DNA from: JAICSD01 sp963836665 | GTDB taxonomy: Bacteria; Acidobacteriota; Vicinamibacteria; Vicinamibacterales; 2-12-FULL-66-21 | Assembly: GCA_963836665.1 (NCBI GenBank) | Contig: CAWIKL010000005.1 | Span: 157,088-221,087, forward strand | Reading direction: 5' to 3' | Length of the DNA: 64,000 bases | Shown: positions 8,776-18,938 of the stretch, piece after piece | Layout of the letters: each line of letters starts with the position of its first letter | Position numbering within the stretch: the first letter of the stretch is position 1 | The notes under the pieces: generated by a model | The model's database searches: none | Told to the model about the DNA's origin: nothing | What the model saw: the letters and a program-made list of their open reading frames with translations, nothing else | Translations under genes and position numbers: made by a program

Positions 8776-8863
8776 TCGCCAATTCCCCAATCGCCGATTT
8801 CAATCGCCAATCTCCATTTGCCAATCGGTGAATCGGCAATCTGCAATCGCCAATTGCCAATCC
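8776..8863 (-). repeat. Degenerate GGCGATTGG-type repeat tract, right arm
   Basis: This tract begins on the base after the stop of the four-helix-bundle gene and ends just before the stop codon of the convergent PBP gene. Units such as CAATCGCCAATT are the reverse complement of the left arm at 8126-8237. Confidence 0.85.
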
Positions 8864-8864
8864 G

Positions 8865-11156
8865 CTACCGAATCGATCCCGGCTGTGTCCCCGCGATAAA
8901 CGCTTCCTTGATTGCGCCAGGTTCCCCTTCGGCCAGCGCCCCGGTGGTCTTGTCGACGGGAAGGAACACGATGTTCCCGGGCGCCTGGAACGACGGCGGT
9001 TCGGTCCGACTGGCGATCCACGTCTTGAAGATCTCCATCCAGATCGGCAGCGCCGCTTCCGCGCCGGTCATCCCCTGGCCGAGCGGCTTCTTCTGGTCGT
9101 AGCCGACCCACACGCCCAGGGTGACGTCGGCGTCGAAGCCGAGGAACCAGGCGTCGCCGAAGTCTTCAGTCGTGCCGGTCTTGCCCGCAATCGGCCAGTT
9201 GAGGGCCATGGCCTTTACGCCGGTGCCGTGTTCGACGACGCCGCGCAGCAGGTTCACCATCACGAACGCCGTGTCGGCGCGGATGGCGTCCTGCGGCGCC
9301 GGGCGATTTTCTTCGAGCAGGTTGCCGTCGCGATCGGTGACCTTGAGGATGGAGTAGGGCACCATGCGGACGCCCTGGTTCGGGAAGACCGAGTAGGCGC
9401 TCGTCATCTCGATCAGTGTCTCGTCGCCCGCGCCGAGCGCGATCGGCAGGTAGGGAGGAAGTGGCGCCGTCAGGCCGAAGCGGCGCGCGTAGGCGATTAC
9501 CTGTTTGGCCCCGAGCGCGTCCATCATCTTGATGGCCGGAACGTTGCGCGAGTGCTCGAGCGCGCGGCGCAGCGTGATCGGGCCCCAGAAGTCGTTCTCG
9601 TAGTTCCTGGGCGAGTAGGGCGGCTGCCCAGGGCCGCCGGGATAGGTGACCGGCGTGTCCTGCAGAATGCTGACCGGCGTGTAGCCGCGATCGATCGCCG
9701 TCGTGTAGACGAAAGGCTTGAATGCCGAGCCGACCTGGCGGAACGCCTGCGTCGCCCGGTTGAACTTGCTCAGCTCGAAGTTGTCGCCGCCGACCATCAT
9801 CAGGATCTGGCCGGTCCGGTTGTCGATGGCGAGTGCCGCCCCCTGGACCAGCGGCGGCTGATCGAGCGAGGCCGTGCCGGTGTGGGTCGCCAGATCGAGC
9901 GTCAGCAGGCGCACCTCGACGAGATCGCCGCGGCGGACGATTTGCGGCGGCGTCTTGCGCGTCCAGGCGAAGCCCTTCTTGTCGATCGTCACGTGATAGT
10001 CGCCGGCACGCAGCTCGATGGCGCTTGCGTCGAGACCGCTGACGATCGCCGGCACGATGTCGTTGGCGGCGAAGGGGTGCGTCCAGCGCGGGTCCTTGAA
10101 GCCTTCGACGGTGTGCCGCTCGTCGAGGACGTTGCGCTTCGGCTTGCGGAACCCGTGCAGGTGATCGAGGCGGCGGACCCCCTCGTCGACGGCGCGATTG
10201 GCCGTGTCCTGCAGCTTCACGTCGAGCGCCGTCTGCACGGTCAGGCCATTCTCGTAGAGCTGCTTGGCACCGTAGCGCGCTTCGAGATCCTTGCGCACTT
10301 CTTCGACGAAATACGGCGCGATTGAGTCCGTTCGGCCGGCCGAGGGAGCGAGCACAATCGGCCGCGCGCGGGCCTCATCCGCTTCCTTCGCCGTGATGTA
10401 GTGCTCGTCGGCCATCTGCTGGAGCACGTAGGCCTGCCGGATCTTGGCGCGCTCCATGCTGACGGTCGGGGCGTTGCGCCACGTCTTGAACAGGCCGGCG
10501 ATGGTCGACGCCTCGTCGAGATTGAGGTTCTTGGCCGACTTGCCGAAGTAGGTTCGCGCCGCCGCCTCGACGCCGTAGGCCCCTTCGCCGAGATACATCT
10601 GGTTGGCGTAGAAGGCCAGGATCTCGTGCTTGGTGTAGCGCTTCTCGATCTGGATGGCGACCAGCATCTCCTTGACCTTGCGCTCGAGACTGACGTCGCC
10701 GGACTCGTAGCCGACTTCCTGCGCGAACAGCCCGCGCGCGAGCTGCTGGGTGATGGTGCTGGCCCCTTTCGGCCGCGTGTACTTCCCGGTAATCAGGCCG
10801 CGCCCCTTGGCCAGCGCGTCGCGGGCGGCCGCCATCATGATGTGCGGCACGCTGAAGCCGAGGTGCTGCTCGAACTCCGCGTCCTCGGCAGCCACGATCG
10901 CGTTGCGCAGCACCGGTGCCATCCCCTCGTAGGGGATGACGACGCGGCGTTGCGTCGAGAATTCGCCGACCACCTCGCCGTGTGAGCCGTAGAGGCGGGT
11001 GATCGTGCTCGGGGCGTAGTCGTCGAGGGCGGAAATCTGCGGCAGGTCGCCCGCGAACGCGAGCAGCACGCCGCTGACCGTGCCGAGCAGCGCGGCGAGG
11101 ATGAAGAGAAGGATGAGGCCGGCGCTCTTCGCCAGCCGTACAACGTAGGTAGCCAT
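8865..11156 (-). CDS. Class A penicillin-binding protein (PBP1a type)
   Basis: The protein has 763 residues. It polymerises and cross-links peptidoglycan at the inner membrane. One N-terminal membrane anchor (about 11-33) is followed by a GT51 glycosyltransferase domain with catalytic Glu91 in AAEDAEFEQHLG and the motif KGASTITQQLARGLF. The transpeptidase domain has SxxK at Ser477 (GSAFKPF), SxN as SRN in EHSRNVPAIK, and KTG in AGKTGTTEDFGD. All catalytic motifs are intact and the length is usual for PBP1a. It is transcribed towards the repeat tract at 8776-8863. The FecR-type gene 3 bp upstream on the same strand may share its promoter. Confidence 0.95.
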   Translation of the reverse strand: MATYVVRLAKSAGLILLFILAALLGTVSGVLLAFAGDLPQISALDDYAPSTITRLYGSHGEVVGEFSTQRRVVIPYEGMAPVLRNAIVAAEDAEFEQHLGFSVPHIMMAAARDALAKGRGLITGKYTRPKGASTITQQLARGLFAQEVGYESGDVSLERKVKEMLVAIQIEKRYTKHEILAFYANQMYLGEGAYGVEAAARTYFGKSAKNLNLDEASTIAGLFKTWRNAPTVSMERAKIRQAYVLQQMADEHYITAKEADEARARPIVLAPSAGRTDSIAPYFVEEVRKDLEARYGAKQLYENGLTVQTALDVKLQDTANRAVDEGVRRLDHLHGFRKPKRNVLDERHTVEGFKDPRWTHPFAANDIVPAIVSGLDASAIELRAGDYHVTIDKKGFAWTRKTPPQIVRRGDLVEVRLLTLDLATHTGTASLDQPPLVQGAALAIDNRTGQILMMVGGDNFELSKFNRATQAFRQVGSAFKPFVYTTAIDRGYTPVSILQDTPVTYPGGPGQPPYSPRNYENDFWGPITLRRALEHSRNVPAIKMMDALGAKQVIAYARRFGLTAPLPPYLPIALGAGDETLIEMTSAYSVFPNQGVRMVPYSILKVTDRDGNLLEENRPAPQDAIRADTAFVMVNLLRGVVEHGTGVKAMALNWPIAGKTGTTEDFGDAWFLGFDADVTLGVWVGYDQKKPLGQGMTGAEAALPIWMEIFKTWIASRTEPPSFQAPGNIVFLPVDKTTGALAEGEPGAIKEAFIAGTQPGSIR

Positions 11157-11159
11157 CGA

Positions 11160-13028
11160 TTAGCGGCCGCGGCCGGGTGGACGCGCCACGCCGGCGCCAG
11201 ACGGACCATGGGTTTCCACGTGACCGCTGCCGCCGGAAGCTCGCGGGGCGGCCTGGTTATTACCGCCCGCTGGCGCGGCCGGCCGAGCAGAGCCGGCGCT
11301 CGGGCGCGAGTATTCAGGCGCAGGCGGACGCTGCTGCACCCCGCCCGGCTGCCGCTGGAGCGCGGGCTCGTAGGGCGAAGGCGCCTGCACCGTCGGCCGC
11401 GGTCTCGTGCGCTCGGAAATGCCGTTCGACGCCGGTGGGTTGTAATTCGGTGGCCGATAGCTCGGGTTGTCCCACGCTCTCGGCTGATGGTCCGCGGAGG
11501 AGGGTTGTCCCGGAGCCGGGGCCCGGGCCGGTGACGGCGCCGTGCGTGTGACCGCGGTGTCCCTCGGGGCGATCGGCTGCGCCGTCTGCGATCGCACGAT
11601 CTCATTGCCACGATTGACGTAGCGTGGCGACTGGCTCACCGCGCGGGAGGGCGGCGCGGTGCGAGACGCATTGAACCCGGCTTGCGCCGCGCGGCTTGCC
11701 GCGGGCGCGCTGCCGTTTGAGGGTGGTTGCGTGCCGGCGGATCGGCCCACGGAGCGCAGCGGCGACGCGGTCGTGGCGCGGGCGACGGCGTAGCTGGTGC
11801 CCCCGGCAGGTGCGTGCCCCTCCGTGAAGTGCGGCCGCACGCCAGTATTCACGTTGTCCCAGGTCACCGCGTGCTGATAGGCGTAGCCGTGCCCGAAATA
11901 TCCGTGCGGCACCGTCGTCCAGGCCGAGTAGTAGTGACCGTGGTAGTGACTCGAGTAGTAGGCCGGGCCCACGTTGTAGTAGCCGACCGAAAAGGCCGCG
12001 TAGTTGTTGTAGCCGAGCGGGCACCAGCTCACATAATCGGGCGCGTACGCCCACGACACGTAGGCCGGTCCCCACGCCGCCGACGGGATCCAGAACCAGA
12101 GGCCGGCAGAGACGCCCCAGCGGCCGTAATGGTGCGTCGGATAGCCGAAGCGATCGGCGGCGATCCACGTCCAGCCGTACGTCGGGTACGACATCCAGCT
12201 GCCGTTGTAATAAGGATGCCAGTCCGCCCCGACGCGTGGATACCAGACGTAGCCGTACGACTGCTGATAGCGCCACTCGCCGTACTGATCGAACGTCGAC
12301 GCGTAGCCCGTCATGTCGGGCGGCAGGTACTGCGCTGACGGGCTCGACGCTGAGTAGACCACGTCGTGCTGCGTGTCGACCCAGTGGTCGAAGTCATCCC
12401 CCTCGGCGGAGTTGTAAGCGTAGGCGTAGGAGGGGAGCAGGCCGGCGCTGGCGTAGGCGCGTTCTCCCGCGCGCACCGGGGTCGTGCCCTGTTCGGTCGC
12501 GATCTCGCCGCCGCCGCTGATGACCGAGAACTCGAGCTGGATTTCTTCGCCAGCTATGCCGGGAGAGCTCGGCGCGCCATGGAGCAGCGCAACGCGATAC
12601 TCGCCCGGTTGGAAGATGCGTGCGGATCCTGCCGGGGCGTCGACGCGATAGCTCACCTGCAGCGATCCGCCCCGCACGACGTTCACTCGGACCCGCCCCT
12701 CAGCCAGACGCACCAGGTCGTTCGACAACAGGTCGACCGATGTGTGGGTATCCAGCATGAGACGCCCGCTGTCAGCGAAACGCACTTCGATGCGCCCATC
12801 CGTGGTGCGCAGCTTGTCGCCGCTGAGAAGCGGCATGTTCAACGGGGCTGTCTCGATATGACCATCGCGCTCGAGTGTCGCGGCCCCGTCGACAACAGCC
12901 ACGTAGGCCGGAGCGTCGAACTGCGCGGGGAGCGGCGCCGGAGCCCCGGCAGGGACCTGGGCTCGAGCCATCGCGCCGGCAGCAACGACGAACATCAGGG
13001 CGCCGGTCAGAACCCGTCGGGGGAGCAT
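11160..13028 (-). CDS. Secreted FecR-domain protein with aromatic-rich repeats and low-complexity tail
   Basis: The protein has 622 residues. A signal peptide (1-24, ending AMARAQ) is followed by a FecR-like beta-rich domain (about 40-200; LLSGDKLRTTDGRIEVRFAD, LAEGRVRVNVV). Next comes a very Tyr/Trp-rich stretch (about 240-390) with repeated W-P-Y-Y motifs such as YGEWRYQQSYGYVWYP and WHPYYNGSWMSYP, of the kind annotated as DUF6600. The tail from about 400 is Pro/Ala/Arg-rich and basic. FecR domains in cytoplasmic-membrane anti-sigma proteins sense TonB receptors, but this protein has no membrane helix or N-terminal sigma-binding region, so a structural or envelope role seems more likely. 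It is divergent from dnaK across 155 bp. Confidence 0.8.
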   Translation of the reverse strand: MLPRRVLTGALMFVVAAGAMARAQVPAGAPAPLPAQFDAPAYVAVVDGAATLERDGHIETAPLNMPLLSGDKLRTTDGRIEVRFADSGRLMLDTHTSVDLLSNDLVRLAEGRVRVNVVRGGSLQVSYRVDAPAGSARIFQPGEYRVALLHGAPSSPGIAGEEIQLEFSVISGGGEIATEQGTTPVRAGERAYASAGLLPSYAYAYNSAEGDDFDHWVDTQHDVVYSASSPSAQYLPPDMTGYASTFDQYGEWRYQQSYGYVWYPRVGADWHPYYNGSWMSYPTYGWTWIAADRFGYPTHHYGRWGVSAGLWFWIPSAAWGPAYVSWAYAPDYVSWCPLGYNNYAAFSVGYYNVGPAYYSSHYHGHYYSAWTTVPHGYFGHGYAYQHAVTWDNVNTGVRPHFTEGHAPAGGTSYAVARATTASPLRSVGRSAGTQPPSNGSAPAASRAAQAGFNASRTAPPSRAVSQSPRYVNRGNEIVRSQTAQPIAPRDTAVTRTAPSPARAPAPGQPSSADHQPRAWDNPSYRPPNYNPPASNGISERTRPRPTVQAPSPYEPALQRQPGGVQQRPPAPEYSRPSAGSARPAAPAGGNNQAAPRASGGSGHVETHGPSGAGVARPPGRGR

Positions 13029-13112
13029 GACAGACCTTTATTGCAGGGCAGGGTGACAATTCACACTATATCACCAACTTACGCGGACTGCGATTTCCGC
13101 GATAGAGATCGA

Positions 13113-13142
13113 CTTGACATATTCAAGCTCACATTTTATACT
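13113..13142 (+). promoter_or_regulatory. dnaK operon promoter with overlapping inverted repeat (candidate HspR operator)
   Basis: TTGACA at 13114-13119 and TATACT at 13137-13142, separated by 17 bp, form a near-consensus sigma-70 promoter. CTTGA at 13113-13117 and TCAAG at 13123-13127 form an inverted repeat over the -35 box. The known HspR operator (HAIR) has CTTGAGT-N7-ACTCAAG; here the outer half-sites match but the gap is shorter (N5 between CTTGA and TCAAG). An hspR gene is third in this operon. Confidence 0.75.
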
Positions 13143-13183
13143 TCGAACGTTATAAAGCTTATCGAAGGCGAGGACATAAGGAC

Positions 13184-15109
<1,926 letters not shown>

Positions 15110-15112
15110 CGA

Positions 15113-15214
15113 CGAATCGGGGAATTTGGGAATCGGGTAATCGGGTAATCGTCATACCGAAACCCGACGATCAGATTTCCCGATTTCCCGATTTCCCGAT
15201 TTCCAAATTACCCG
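15113..15214. repeat. Fold-back repeat tract between dnaK and dnaJ (AATCGGGTA dialect)
   Basis: The left part (15113-15150) has units such as GGGTAATCGGGTAATCG; the right part (15167-15214) has the complementary CCCGATTTCCCGATTT units, so the transcript can form a long imperfect hairpin. The tract ends in AAATTACCCG immediately before the dnaJ ATG; no Shine-Dalgarno is seen. The last 23 bp with the ATG (15195-15217) are identical to 39398-39420 in front of fabZ-lpxA. Confidence 0.88.
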
Positions 15215-16273
15215 ATGGATCTCTACGCTTTCCTCGGTCTCGCACCCGGCGCGGCGCCCGCGGACATCAAGCGGGCGTATAGGCGTCTCTCGCGCCGCTA
15301 TCATCCGGACATCAACCCGGGGGATAAAGCGGCCGAGACTCTGTATCGCCGGATTTCGGAGGCCTACGCCACGCTCGTCGACCCGGAGCGCCGGCGCAGC
15401 TACGACGCCGGCGCGATACCGATCGATCGGGCGGACGCGACGTTCGAGTTCACCGGGTTCGATTTCTCCGCCGCCGCGCATGGCGCGCAGGCGGCGACCT
15501 TCACGGAACTGTTTGCCGAGGCCCTGCATCCACTGCCGACCGCCGACGACGGCCGGCCTGAGCACGGCGCCGATCTGCACGCCGAGCTTGCCCTGACCTT
15601 CGAGGCCTCGATGAGCGGCGGCGAGCCGCAGGTCGTGGTCACGCGGCAGGAGGCGTGTTCGGCGTGCCGGGGTGTCGGTTCGATCAACACGCCCGAAGGA
15701 CGGTGTGCGCCGTGCCACGGATCGGGCCAGGTCCGCTGGGCGCGCGGCCACATGGTGTTCACGAAAGCCTGCGCCGCGTGTCACGGCACTGGCCGCCAGC
15801 GAACGCAGCGCTGCGCGTCGTGCATCGGGTCGGGACGCCAGGTGCGCACCGAAGCGGTCCCGGTCGCAGTGCCCCCAGGCATCGTTGATGGGGCGCGGTT
15901 GCGCGTCGCCGACAAGGGCCACGCCGGGCGGCATGGCGGCCGCAGCGGCGACCTCTACGTGACGGTGCACGTGCAGGCGCACCCCGTGTTCCGCCGCCAG
16001 GGGGACGACTTGTGCGTGACGCTGGCGATCGGCGTTCACGAAGCGGTCCTCGGCGCACGCGTCGAGGTGCCGTCGCTCGAGGGGCCGGTGCGGCTGCGGA
16101 TTCCGCCCGGCACGCAGGCGGGGCAGCGCTTCCGGTTGCGCGAACGCGGTGTGCCGTCGCCGGCCCGACGTGGCGATCTCCTCGTCGAGATCCGTATCGT
16201 CCTGCCGCCGATCGTCGATGAGCGCGGCAAGGAACTGATGCGCGAGTTCGGGCGGTTGTACGGCCAGCGATGA
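15215..16273 (+). CDS. dnaJ: Chaperone DnaJ (Hsp40, zinc-finger type)
   Basis: The protein has 352 residues. The J-domain (1-66) holds the HPD motif in RRYHPDINPGD that stimulates DnaK ATPase. There is no long Gly/Phe region; a divergent linker (about 70-130) precedes the zinc centre with four CxxCxG-like repeats: CSACRGVG, CAPCHGSG, CAACHGTG and CASCIGSG. C-terminal beta-domains follow (PPGIVDGARLRVADKGH, VRLRIPPGTQAGQRFRLRERG). The start codon is supplied by the end of a repeat tract. It sits between dnaK and hspR in a conventional HspR-regulated heat-shock operon. Confidence 0.94.
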   Translation: MDLYAFLGLAPGAAPADIKRAYRRLSRRYHPDINPGDKAAETLYRRISEAYATLVDPERRRSYDAGAIPIDRADATFEFTGFDFSAAAHGAQAATFTELFAEALHPLPTADDGRPEHGADLHAELALTFEASMSGGEPQVVVTRQEACSACRGVGSINTPEGRCAPCHGSGQVRWARGHMVFTKACAACHGTGRQRTQRCASCIGSGRQVRTEAVPVAVPPGIVDGARLRVADKGHAGRHGGRSGDLYVTVHVQAHPVFRRQGDDLCVTLAIGVHEAVLGARVEVPSLEGPVRLRIPPGTQAGQRFRLRERGVPSPARRGDLLVEIRIVLPPIVDERGKELMREFGRLYGQR

Positions 16274-16288
16274 ACATGTCAATGTCGG

Positions 16289-16744
16289 ATGCCGAACATG
16301 GCCACTAAGCGCGGCGGCAAGGCGTACTACATGATCAGCGCGGTGGCGCAGAAGTACAGCATCCACCCGCAGACGCTCCGCCTCTACGAGCGCGAAGGGC
16401 TGCTCAAGCCGTCGCGCACCGAGGGCAACACCCGCCTCTATTCGGAAGAGGACCTCGAACAGCTCGAAACCATCCTGTCGCTGACCCGCGATCTCGGCGT
16501 CAACCTCGCCGGTGTCGAGATCATTCTCAACATGCGGCGCAAGATGGAGCAGATGCAGGGCGAGGTCAACCAGTTCATGGAGTACGTCAAGCACGAACTG
16601 GCGCGCGGCCTCGGCGACTGGGAACAGCGTCTGAGTACGGCGCTGGTCAAGTCCTCGCCGACGGAGCTCGTTCGCGCGCACCAGCCGGTGATCGATGCCG
16701 AGCCGGTGGCGACGGACAAGAGCGCCGATGTCAATGTCAAATGA
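16289..16744 (+). CDS. hspR: MerR-family heat-shock repressor HspR
   Basis: The protein has 151 residues. A winged helix-turn-helix of the MerR type (about 15-80) reads YMISAVAQKYSIHPQTLRLY, EREGLLKPSRT and GNTRLYSEEDLE, followed by the coiled-coil dimerisation helix. The position directly after dnaK and dnaJ is the typical hspR location. HspR represses its own operon with DnaK as co-repressor by binding HAIR operators; the candidate target is the inverted repeat at 13113-13127. ATG at 16289 is taken; an ATG at 16298 is possible. The gene lies 15 bp after dnaJ. Confidence 0.93.
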   Translation: MPNMATKRGGKAYYMISAVAQKYSIHPQTLRLYEREGLLKPSRTEGNTRLYSEEDLEQLETILSLTRDLGVNLAGVEIILNMRRKMEQMQGEVNQFMEYVKHELARGLGDWEQRLSTALVKSSPTELVRAHQPVIDAEPVATDKSADVNVK

Positions 16745-16754
16745 GATTCGGTGC

Positions 16755-16760
16755 TAAGAT
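16755..16760 (+). promoter_or_regulatory. Candidate -10 element upstream of the DnaC-like gene
   Basis: TAAGAT lies just downstream of the hspR stop and 21 bp before the next ATG. No good -35 is visible; it may provide expression independent of the heat-shock operon. Confidence 0.35.
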
Positions 16761-16781
16761 CCCCGGCATTCGGCAATTGAC

Positions 16782-17624
16782 ATGTGCGAGCGCTGCGACG
16801 ACACCGGGTGGAAATCGATCACGGACAACGGTGTTCGCCGCGTCGTCCGCTGCGACTGCTGGCGTGAGGGACAGACCGCGCGGCTGCTCGAAGACGCGCG
16901 TATCCCGCCGCGCTATCGTGGCTGCGATCTCAGCACGTTCCTCACCTATCCCAACGAGAAGCTGATCGCGGCGGTGCGCCGCGCGCAGGTGTTCACCGAA
17001 CATTTTCCCGCCGGCGACTACGCGCAGAAGGGACTCTGCCTGATCGGCCCGCCCGGCATCGGCAAGACGCACATCGCCGTCGCCGTGCTGCGTCGGGTGA
17101 TCCTCACGCGCGGCGCGCGCGGGCTCTTCTACGACACGCGCGATCTGCTGCGTTTGATCCGCAGTACCTACAACCCGCTCGTCCGCACCGCCGAGATGGA
17201 CATCCTGCGGCCGGTGATGGATGCCGACCTGCTCGTGCTCGACGACATGGGATCGGAAAAAACATCGGAGTGGGTCGAAGAGACGATGAACTTGATCGTC
17301 AACACCCGCTATAACGAGCGCCGGCACACGATCTTCACCTCGAACTACGACGACACACCGGACGACGAGGACCCCAACTGCCTCAAGGCCCGCATCGGGT
17401 TCCGCATCCACTCGCGCCTGCACGAAATGTGCGACTTCCTCGAGTTCGACGGTGCCGATTTCCGCCTCGGTCCGCCGCGGCCGACCGGCGAGGATTTGCT
17501 CACGCTGTGGAAGGCGCGCCCGAACCGCCGCACGACGCTGCCGTCACGCGCCAAGGGTCCCGTTCGCGCCCAGCTCAAGCCCGGGAAAGAGTTAGGCTGG
17601 AGCGGTGGGAAGCACGGGACCTAG
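16782..17624 (+). CDS. DnaC/IstB-type AAA+ ATPase (putative helicase loader)
   Basis: The protein has 280 residues. A small N-terminal cysteine cluster (MCERC at 1-5, RCDCW near 25) probably binds zinc. The AAA+ core has Walker A GPPGIGKTH (about 90), Walker B LLVLDDMG (about 150) and sensor-1 TIFTSNY. Proteins of this type load DnaB helicase onto DNA; IstB proteins of IS21 are relatives, but there is no IstA partner or IS end here, so a cellular loader is favoured. The C-terminal 40 residues are basic and low in complexity. It follows hspR in the same direction but probably has its own promoter. Confidence 0.82.
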   Translation: MCERCDDTGWKSITDNGVRRVVRCDCWREGQTARLLEDARIPPRYRGCDLSTFLTYPNEKLIAAVRRAQVFTEHFPAGDYAQKGLCLIGPPGIGKTHIAVAVLRRVILTRGARGLFYDTRDLLRLIRSTYNPLVRTAEMDILRPVMDADLLVLDDMGSEKTSEWVEETMNLIVNTRYNERRHTIFTSNYDDTPDDEDPNCLKARIGFRIHSRLHEMCDFLEFDGADFRLGPPRPTGEDLLTLWKARPNRRTTLPSRAKGPVRAQLKPGKELGWSGGKHGT

Positions 17625-17630
17625 ACTCAT

Positions 17631-17735
17631 CCGAGGGGCTGCGCCCCTCGGACGCCCCGACAGCGTCGCTCGCTCGCCGCTTCGTCGGCTCGCTCCGCTC
17701 CGCTGGCTCGTTCGCTGCGCTGACTCTCTTCGGTG
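17631..17735. repeat. Hairpin plus CGCTCG-rich repeat tract after the DnaC-like gene
   Basis: CCGAGGGGC at 17631-17639 and GCCCCTCGG at 17643-17651 form a perfect 9-bp stem with loop TGC. Downstream, to about 17735, lies degenerate GCTCGCT/CCGCTCC repetition. There is no T-run, so it is a poor intrinsic terminator; it may be a REP-like element separating the DnaC-like gene from hemW. Confidence 0.65.
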
Positions 17736-17757
17736 GATTCGGGATGATCGATTCTGA

Positions 17758-18897
17758 ATGCGATCCGATCAGCCCGACGCGCTCGGAATCTACGTCCACG
17801 TGCCGTTTTGCAGCGCCATCTGCAACTACTGCAATTTCAATCGCGGCCTCTACGACGAAGCGCTGAAAACGCGCTACGTCGACGCCCTCATCCGAGAAAT
17901 CGGACCCGGACCGGCGCTCGCACCCGCCGACACCATCTATTTCGGCGGCGGCACACCGTCTCTGCTCGATCCCGCGGACGTCGCGCGCATCATCGCTGCC
18001 CTTCGCGATCGATTCGCCGTTGCGGATGACAGTGAGATTACGCTCGAGACGAATCCCGAAACAGTCGACCGCGCCAAGCTGGAACGTTTCCGCGACGCCG
18101 GTGTCAATCGACTGAGTTTCGGCGTGCAGTCATTCCAGGATGCCGAACTGCGCCGGCTCGGGCGGATCCACTCGGCGGACGGCGCTCGCTTGGCGGTCCG
18201 ACACGCGCGGACGGCCGGGTTCGACAATGTCAGCCTCGACCTGATGATGTGGCTGCCCGGGCAAAGCGTCGAGGCCTGGCTGGCCAACGTCGACGCCTTG
18301 ATCGCCGCCGCGCCCGACCACGCGTCGCTCTACCTGCTGGAGCTGTATCCCAACGCGCCCTTGAAGGAGGAGATGGCCCGCTCCGGCTGGTCGCTGGCAC
18401 CCGACGACGACGCGGCGGACATGTACCTGCGGGCGATGGAGCGGCTCGACGCTGCAGGACTCGTGCAGTACCAGATCTCCAACGTCGCGCGGACGGGCCG
18501 CGAGTCGCGCCACAACCTGAAGTATTGGACCGACAGGGAGTGGGCGGCGTTCGGCTGCGGCGCACACGGAACTCTCGACGGAGTGCGCTGGAAGAACGTC
18601 GCCGGGACCGAGGAATACATCAGCCGAGTAACGGGCGGGGAGAGTCCTGCCGTGGAACGGCGCGTCCTGACCAATGACGAGCGCTTCGAGGAGGCCCTGT
18701 TCACCGGCTTACGGCTCCGGAAGGGGATCGACGCGACAGCGATTGGCACTCGCTACGGGGTTGACGTATTCGCGCGATACGGGCACGCCCTGCAGCCGTT
18801 TATCGATGCGGCATGGCTTGTCCGCGAAGGCGGGCGCCTGCGGTTGACTCGGGAAGGAATGCTGATGGCCAACGAAGTGATGGCTGTTTTCGTGTGA
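17758..18897 (+). CDS. hemW: HemW-type radical SAM protein (coproporphyrinogen III oxidase-like)
   Basis: The protein has 379 residues. The radical SAM cluster motif is CSAICNYCNF near residue 18, directly after IYVHVPF, which is the HemW signature (CxxxCxxCxF). GGGTPS and LETNPE follow, then MMWLPGQSVEAWLANVD and the HemN C-terminal domain (EEALFTGLRLRKGID). True HemN enzymes have an extra N-terminal segment and an additional cysteine pattern, so HemW, a heme chaperone delivering heme to respiratory proteins, fits better than oxidase activity. The full length is present. It is preceded by a hairpin/repeat region. Confidence 0.9.
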   Translation: MRSDQPDALGIYVHVPFCSAICNYCNFNRGLYDEALKTRYVDALIREIGPGPALAPADTIYFGGGTPSLLDPADVARIIAALRDRFAVADDSEITLETNPETVDRAKLERFRDAGVNRLSFGVQSFQDAELRRLGRIHSADGARLAVRHARTAGFDNVSLDLMMWLPGQSVEAWLANVDALIAAAPDHASLYLLELYPNAPLKEEMARSGWSLAPDDDAADMYLRAMERLDAAGLVQYQISNVARTGRESRHNLKYWTDREWAAFGCGAHGTLDGVRWKNVAGTEEYISRVTGGESPAVERRVLTNDERFEEALFTGLRLRKGIDATAIGTRYGVDVFARYGHALQPFIDAAWLVREGGRLRLTREGMLMANEVMAVFV

Positions 18898-18938
18898 TAG
18901 AGTGTCCTTCCTTTGCTTTGCCCAAGGAGGAGATTGGG

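Noticed and set aside
8126..8863. CRISPR array in the repeat tracts
   Set aside because: Units are 7-15 bp, degenerate, with no fixed-length spacers and no cas genes anywhere in the window; the same holds for all other tracts.
16782..17624. IS21 IstB helper ATPase, hence an insertion sequence
   Set aside because: No IstA transposase, no terminal inverted repeats and no target duplication; the zinc-type N-terminus fits a cellular DnaC-like loader better.
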